DNA of 64,000 nucleotides from Fictibacillus enclensis (GTDB lineage: Bacteria; Bacillota; Bacilli; Bacillales; Fictibacillaceae): positions 62,001 to 126,000 of the forward strand of contig NZ_KQ758619.1 in assembly GCF_001457035.1 (NCBI RefSeq), read 5' to 3'. Every line of letters begins with the position of its first letter. Within the stretch, counting starts at the first letter, position 1. Below the pieces are notes generated by a model. That model was not told the origin of the DNA. It did not search any database and worked only from the letters and a program-made list of their open reading frames with translations. Of the stretch, positions 60,161 to 64,000 are shown in pieces. Made by a program: the position numbers and the translations under genes.

Positions 60161-61776
60161 AGCTGATAAATTCTCGCTTCGTGAGGCTGCAACGCAGTAA
60201 GCTCCTGAATGTCCTGATAGTTTCCAAGAATAAGCTTCTTGCCGCTGATGGACAATGTATCGGGCAGCGATACGGTATTCGGCTCATTGCTGTGGTTCAG
60301 TAGAATCAGCCAGGTTACATCCCCAAGGCTTCTCGTATAGGCATAGATGTGCGGGTCCCCTTTAGAATGATCATGATAGTCGCCATAAACCATCACATCA
60401 TGCTCTTTACGGAGAGAAATGAGTTTTTGATAAAAGTAAAAAACGGAGTCAGGATCCTTTAACGCGTCTTCCACATTGATTTTTGTATGGTTCGGATTGA
60501 CGGCAATCCATGGTTCTCCATTCGAAAACCCTGCATTGGTGCTTGCATCCCATTGCATGGGAGTACGTGAATTATCACGGCTTAACGGCTGCAATTCGGC
60601 CAATACTTCTGAAGGCTCCCTCCCCTTTTGGGTTTCTTCCTCATATTTGTTTTTCATGGCAATATCCTGGTAGTCGTCGATCGATGAAAATTTGACGCCT
60701 GTCATCCCGATTTCTTCACCTTGGAAAATGTAAGGCATGCCAGGAACCGTATGCAGCATAGTGGCAAGAAGCTTTGCCGATTCGCGGCGGTACTCCTTGT
60801 CATTTCCGTATCGGGTGACCTGGCGTGTATGATCGTGGTTATTCAGAAATTGTGAGTTCCATCCTTTTCCGTGCAATCCCTCATACCAGGTTTCCTGAAT
60901 TGCTTTGTATCGCAGCATATCCCAAGATGGCATATCATCGGCCACCTGAAAATGAAATAGCGTATTTAATTCATGTCGGTCCTCTCCTACGTACTTTAAG
61001 CCGTCTTCAGGCGTCACAAATGGAATTTCCCCGACTGTCATCACATCATACTGGCTCAATACCTTTTCATTCATTTCTTGAAGATACTCATGAATGCCCG
61101 GATTATTTCCCAGGTAATCGATCTTTTCAGGGTGTTCGGCGTTTGGGAATCCCTCTTGTTTGGCCAAAAGATTGATCACATCCATACGGAAGCCATCGAT
61201 TCCTTTATCAAGCCAAAACCTCATCATGCTGTATATTGCTTCCCGTACCTCTTTGTTCTCCCAGTTTAAATCAGGCTGCTGAACCGCAAAGGAATGCATA
61301 TAATATTGTCCGGTAGGCTCGTCCCATTCCCACACAGATGGGGTGAAATAGGAGCGCCAGTTGTTCGGCTTCCCGCCATTGACAGGTTCTTTCCAGATAT
61401 ACCAATCCCGTTTGGGGTTATCTTTAGAGGAACGGGACTCCAGAAACCATGAATGCTCATCTGATGTATGGTTAACCACCAGATCCATAATCAGTTTTAA
61501 CCCGCGTTGATGGGCTTCGTCGAGCAGCCGTTCCCACGTTTCCATGGCGCCTGCCTTTTTCATAATAGACCCATAGTCTGAAATATCATAGCCGTTGTCC
61601 AGATCGGGTGATTCATAGACCGGATTCAGCCAGATGACATCCACGCCCAGTTTTTTTATATAATCAAGCTTGGCGATTACACCCTCCAAATCACCAAATC
61701 CATCACCGTCTGTGTCATAAAAGCTTCTCCAGTAAACCTGGTAAACGACTGCTTCTTTCCACCATGTTCGTTTCAT
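60157..61776 (-). CDS. GH13 alpha-glucosidase / oligo-1,6-glucosidase
   Basis: 539 residues. (beta/alpha)8 barrel with WWKEAVVYQVYWRSFYDTDG, DLVVNHTSDEHSWF, nucleophile region GIDGFRMDVINLL, acid/base region VMTVGEIPFVTPED and FLNNHDHTR. The layout is that of GH13_31 enzymes (oligo-1,6-glucosidase, alpha-glucosidase, trehalose-6-phosphate hydrolase); the V after RMD (DVIN) favours enzymes acting on alpha-1,6 links. No signal peptide, so intracellular. Start at ATG 61776, because GAGAGG is too close to ATG 61785. Divergent to an MFS transporter gene with 150 bp between. Confidence 0.9.
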   Translation of the reverse strand: MKRTWWKEAVVYQVYWRSFYDTDGDGFGDLEGVIAKLDYIKKLGVDVIWLNPVYESPDLDNGYDISDYGSIMKKAGAMETWERLLDEAHQRGLKLIMDLVVNHTSDEHSWFLESRSSKDNPKRDWYIWKEPVNGGKPNNWRSYFTPSVWEWDEPTGQYYMHSFAVQQPDLNWENKEVREAIYSMMRFWLDKGIDGFRMDVINLLAKQEGFPNAEHPEKIDYLGNNPGIHEYLQEMNEKVLSQYDVMTVGEIPFVTPEDGLKYVGEDRHELNTLFHFQVADDMPSWDMLRYKAIQETWYEGLHGKGWNSQFLNNHDHTRQVTRYGNDKEYRRESAKLLATMLHTVPGMPYIFQGEEIGMTGVKFSSIDDYQDIAMKNKYEEETQKGREPSEVLAELQPLSRDNSRTPMQWDASTNAGFSNGEPWIAVNPNHTKINVEDALKDPDSVFYFYQKLISLRKEHDVMVYGDYHDHSKGDPHIYAYTRSLGDVTWLILLNHSNEPNTVSLPDTLSISGKKLILGNYQDIQELTALQPHEARIYQL

Positions 61777-61926
61777 GTGCTCCATCCTCTCTTTTTTCTT
61801 TTATTATGAAGCAAGTCTTCATTACTTGAAAGGACAAAGGGGGACCGGTGTCTGGATTTAACGCCAATGTTTTAGGGAAAGGGTGCTTAAAGCAAGCATT
61901 CTATTAAACAAGGGACGTGATAAATC

Positions 61927-63111
61927 ATGAAAAGAAGCGGCAATATCACGGCATTAATTATTATGGGGTTTACGATGTTTGTTTTGGGAGGGCTTTCAAG
62001 TACCAAGGGCATTGTGCTTGATGAGGTGAAAAAGGATATCGGACTGGACTTGAATCAATTTGGGTTGGTTGTATTTATTTTTCAATGGGGGTTCACCCTT
62101 GCCAGTGTTGTTATCGGTTACCTTGTCGATAAAAAAGGGCTGAAACTGATGATTATCATCGGCTCGATTATTATGGGTGCAGGCCTGTTTGGAACAGGTT
62201 CGGCTCAAACCATTCTGTTTTTTCTCGGCTTTTATATGATTGTTGGGTTTGGGCTCGGGGCAATGACAGTGGCCTCGAATGCGATTGTTCCTTCCGTCTA
62301 CCCGGACAAGCAGGGGCTGATGTTTAACCTCACGATGGGTGTTTACGGCTTGGGCATGTTTGCTACCCCTCTGATTCTCCGTTGGATGTTCTCCTCCAAT
62401 ATTTCCTGGCGGGTGTTCTATATTGGAATTGCGATCCTTCTTATCGGCTTGATTCTCTTTGTACTGCTGACTAAGGTACCGGATGGAAAAGCTGACCGTG
62501 CAAGCTTGTCAGCGTTTAAGGTCATGTTGAAAAATGCTCAGTTCATTTTTGTGATGTTTATACTTATCTTCTATGTATCTTCTGAGGTCTCATTTTTAAA
62601 CTTCTTTCCAAGCTATTTAAAGTCACTGAATTTAAGTGGAATGAGCATGTCGGATAAAGGGAAGCTGGCCACAACGATCCTCTCCATTTTTTCGCTTCTT
62701 TTCACGATTGGAAGGCTCGGCGGGGGCTGGATTGCCGAAAAGATCGGCGAGAAAAAGACCATTTTGATCTTTGCCTTTCTATCGGTAGCAACAGTCTTGA
62801 TCAGCAAGTTTTTTGCAGATCAATGGGTCTACCTGTTTGCAGCAGCGGGACTTTTCTTCTCTGTTTTGTTTCCTACCGCAACAGCCATCGGAACGAAGCT
62901 TTCCGAAACGGGAGGCTCTGCATTGGGACTTGTATACGTTGCTTCAGGTATCGGCGGAGCATTTGCAGGCTGGCTCGTTGGCGCGGTTTCCGAAAAAGTC
63001 GGATCCGCAGCGGGTTTCAATCTTCCCATTATCTTTTTGGCGATCCTTCTCATCTTCTCCTTTTTCGTCAAAGATGTACCTGATGACAAGGCAAAAACGA
63101 CCAATGCCTGA
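61927..63111 (+). CDS. MFS transporter, possibly sugar uptake
   Basis: 394 residues, 12 membrane helices. MGFTMFVLGGLSSTKGIVLD, the loop 2-3 motif GYLVDKKGLKLMII, and GRLGGGWIAEKIGEKKTIL in the second half. It resembles FucP/GlcP-like sugar symporters more than drug exporters, and the divergent neighbour is an intracellular glucosidase, so oligosaccharide or glucose uptake is a fair guess. No cre operator was recognised in the 150-bp intergenic region. Confidence 0.8.
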   Translation: MKRSGNITALIIMGFTMFVLGGLSSTKGIVLDEVKKDIGLDLNQFGLVVFIFQWGFTLASVVIGYLVDKKGLKLMIIIGSIIMGAGLFGTGSAQTILFFLGFYMIVGFGLGAMTVASNAIVPSVYPDKQGLMFNLTMGVYGLGMFATPLILRWMFSSNISWRVFYIGIAILLIGLILFVLLTKVPDGKADRASLSAFKVMLKNAQFIFVMFILIFYVSSEVSFLNFFPSYLKSLNLSGMSMSDKGKLATTILSIFSLLFTIGRLGGGWIAEKIGEKKTILIFAFLSVATVLISKFFADQWVYLFAAAGLFFSVLFPTATAIGTKLSETGGSALGLVYVASGIGGAFAGWLVGAVSEKVGSAAGFNLPIIFLAILLIFSFFVKDVPDDKAKTTNA

Positions 63112-63202
63112 GAAGAAAAGAGCAAGCAGTTCCTGGGTCTTTCGACCTGTTTTTAAAAACGGTATAAGGTATGATGGTAAATTTTTCTGTTCGGGTTTAT
63201 AC

Positions 63203-63232
63203 TATTTTTACGAACATTTGTTCGTAAAAATA
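63203..63232 (+). promoter_or_regulatory. Perfect SOS (LexA/DinR) box
   Basis: TATTTTTACGAACA, TT, TGTTCGTAAAAATA: 14-base arms without mismatch. The centre CGAACATTTGTTCG has the GAAC-N4-GTTC core of the Bacillus LexA site. TATACT at 63198-63203 is a fitting -10, so LexA bound here would cover the transcription start of the gene at 63258. Confidence 0.75.
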
Positions 63233-63257
63233 CATGGTGAAGTGAGGGAGATCCAAA

Positions 63258-63494
63258 ATGAATACAGCTAATGATTGGCTAGGGCTTGTTAATCTCCTAG
63301 GGAACGTAGGTTTTCCGGTCTTGCTTGCTGGTTATTTAATGCTACAGTTTGAAAAGAGGATTCAAAGTCTCGAAGGGGTCGTCAAAGGATTGCGGGATGA
63401 ACTGGTGGATAAGGAAGAATTGGAAAAAAAGATAGAGCATTACGGAAAAAAGCTGAAGGAAAAAGAAGAGTCGAAAAAAACCGATGTTTCATAA
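63258..63494 (+). CDS. YvrJ-like small membrane protein, probably SOS-regulated
   Basis: 78 residues. One N-terminal membrane helix (LVNLLGNVGFPVLLAGYLML) and a long charged helix (FEKRIQSLEGVVKGL, EELEKKIEHYGKKLKEKEES). The NVGFPV..A.YLL..FE..L..LE pattern is that of the YvrJ family (function unknown). Small membrane proteins under LexA in Bacillus include cell division inhibitors (YneA type), but this one lacks a LysM domain and has its own layout. GTGAGGGAG lies 9 nt before the ATG. Confidence 0.72.
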   Translation: MNTANDWLGLVNLLGNVGFPVLLAGYLMLQFEKRIQSLEGVVKGLRDELVDKEELEKKIEHYGKKLKEKEESKKTDVS

Positions 63495-63545
63495 CTTCCT
63501 TCCGTTTCTGGTATGATAAAAGAAAACCAGAGGAGTGGGTTTAAC

Positions 63546-63917
63546 ATGAAGCTGTTTTTGATTTTGGGGGCAGCCAACGCGGCGGTTGCGGTTATGCTGG
63601 GTGCGTTCGGCGCACATGGGCTGGAAGGCAAGCTGTCAGAACGCATGCTCGAAGTGTATAAAACAGGTGTTCAATATCACATGTATCATGCTATTGGTCT
63701 GCTGGCGGTTGGTCTTCTCGCAGGAAAATTAACAGGATCCGGGCAGTTGCACTGGGCAGGGTGGCTGATGTTCATCGGAATCATTCTGTTCTCGGGAAGC
63801 TTGTACGCATTAAGCACAACAGGCATCTCCAAGCTTGGCATCGTTACACCATTTGGCGGCGTTGCGTTTATCGCCGGATGGGTGCTATTTATTGTAGCTG
63901 CAGCAAAAGGACTTTAA
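63546..63917 (+). CDS. ywdK: DUF423 (YwdK-like) membrane protein
   Basis: 123 residues, four membrane helices: LFLILGAANAAVAVMLGAFGAHG, YKTGVQYHMYHAIGLLAVGL, WLMFIGIILFSGSLYAL and ITPFGG-type motif GIVTPFGGVAFIAGW. These are DUF423 signatures; function unknown. ATG 63546 follows GGAGTGGGTTTAAC; the open frame extends 33 nt upstream without another site. Confidence 0.9.
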   Translation: MKLFLILGAANAAVAVMLGAFGAHGLEGKLSERMLEVYKTGVQYHMYHAIGLLAVGLLAGKLTGSGQLHWAGWLMFIGIILFSGSLYALSTTGISKLGIVTPFGGVAFIAGWVLFIVAAAKGL

Positions 63918-63921
63918 TAGG

Positions 63922-63956
63922 AAAAGAGCTTTGCGTCATACAAAGCTCTTTTTTGT
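63922..63956 (+). terminator. Terminator of ywdK
   Basis: AAAGAGCTTTG and CAAAGCTCTTT pair around CGTCATA, followed by T6. Confidence 0.95.
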
Positions 63957-64000
63957 ATATCGTTACCTTGGGCTGTACGTAGCCATTCCTTGTGATTGTC

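Noticed and set aside
61786-61926. CcpA cre site between the glucosidase and MFS genes
   Set aside because: No sequence close to WTGNAARCGNWWWCAW was found.

Overview
The window reads as chromosomal DNA of an aerobic, endospore-forming member of the Bacillaceae. Supporting genes are two small acid-soluble spore proteins (an H-type one at 7591-7770 and an alpha/beta-type one at 32457-32735), the spore morphogenesis gene ywcE beside an aa3-type quinol oxidase operon (qoxABCD), a liaIHFSR cell-envelope stress operon, AGGAGG-type ribosome binding sites, and U-tailed hairpin terminators after most units. The genus is not resolved; a Fictibacillus- or Bacillus-like organism is a guess from gene content. 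No rRNA, tRNA, CRISPR array, insertion sequence or prophage was seen.

Layout. 1-7.5 kb: end of a GH4 glycosidase, AraC/VOC pair, an RlmN of the Lactobacillales type with a short upstream leader ORF, a PhoX-like phosphatase and a cytoplasmic beta-helix protein. 7.6-10 kb: sspH, a degraded permease remnant, and a two-gene cassette that looks like a type II (actin-like) partition system, ParM-like plus ParR-like, with a perfect inverted repeat upstream and three phased 21-bp repeats downstream. 10-20 kb: liaIHFSR, kbl-tdh (threonine catabolism), a DEAD-box helicase, a two-component system and its probable target. 20-30.6 kb: qoxABCD, ywcE, proBA, and a MarR-HlyD-MFS drug efflux operon. 30.8-46 kb: secreted phosphodiester glycosidase, SASP, a four-unit array of long covarying hairpins, fused msrAB, fni, a staygreen-family gene, oxidoreductase, acetyltransferases, a short Crp-family regulator, an HD phosphohydrolase, a preQ1-riboswitch-controlled queuosine precursor transporter, and ald with its activator adeR. 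46-64 kb: oligopeptidase, ctaM, small stress genes, a second mosaic hairpin repeat, yajQ, a large YfkN-like nucleotidase, a PAS histidine kinase, carbonic anhydrase, a GH13 glucosidase facing a sugar-type MFS transporter, and a small membrane-protein gene under a perfect SOS box.

Genes that work together: qoxABCD with ctaM (oxidase and its maturation factor); adeR with ald; kbl with tdh; proB with proA; the PhoX, phosphodiester glycosidase and YfkN genes, which all carry TTnACA-type boxes with 5-nt spacing upstream and so may form a phosphate-starvation group; and the ParM/ParR-like pair. The observations most worth following are the chromosomal ParMR-like cassette with its flanking repeats, the covarying hairpin array at 32.8-33.3 kb, the SOS-boxed YvrJ-like gene, and the leader ORF in front of rlmN.
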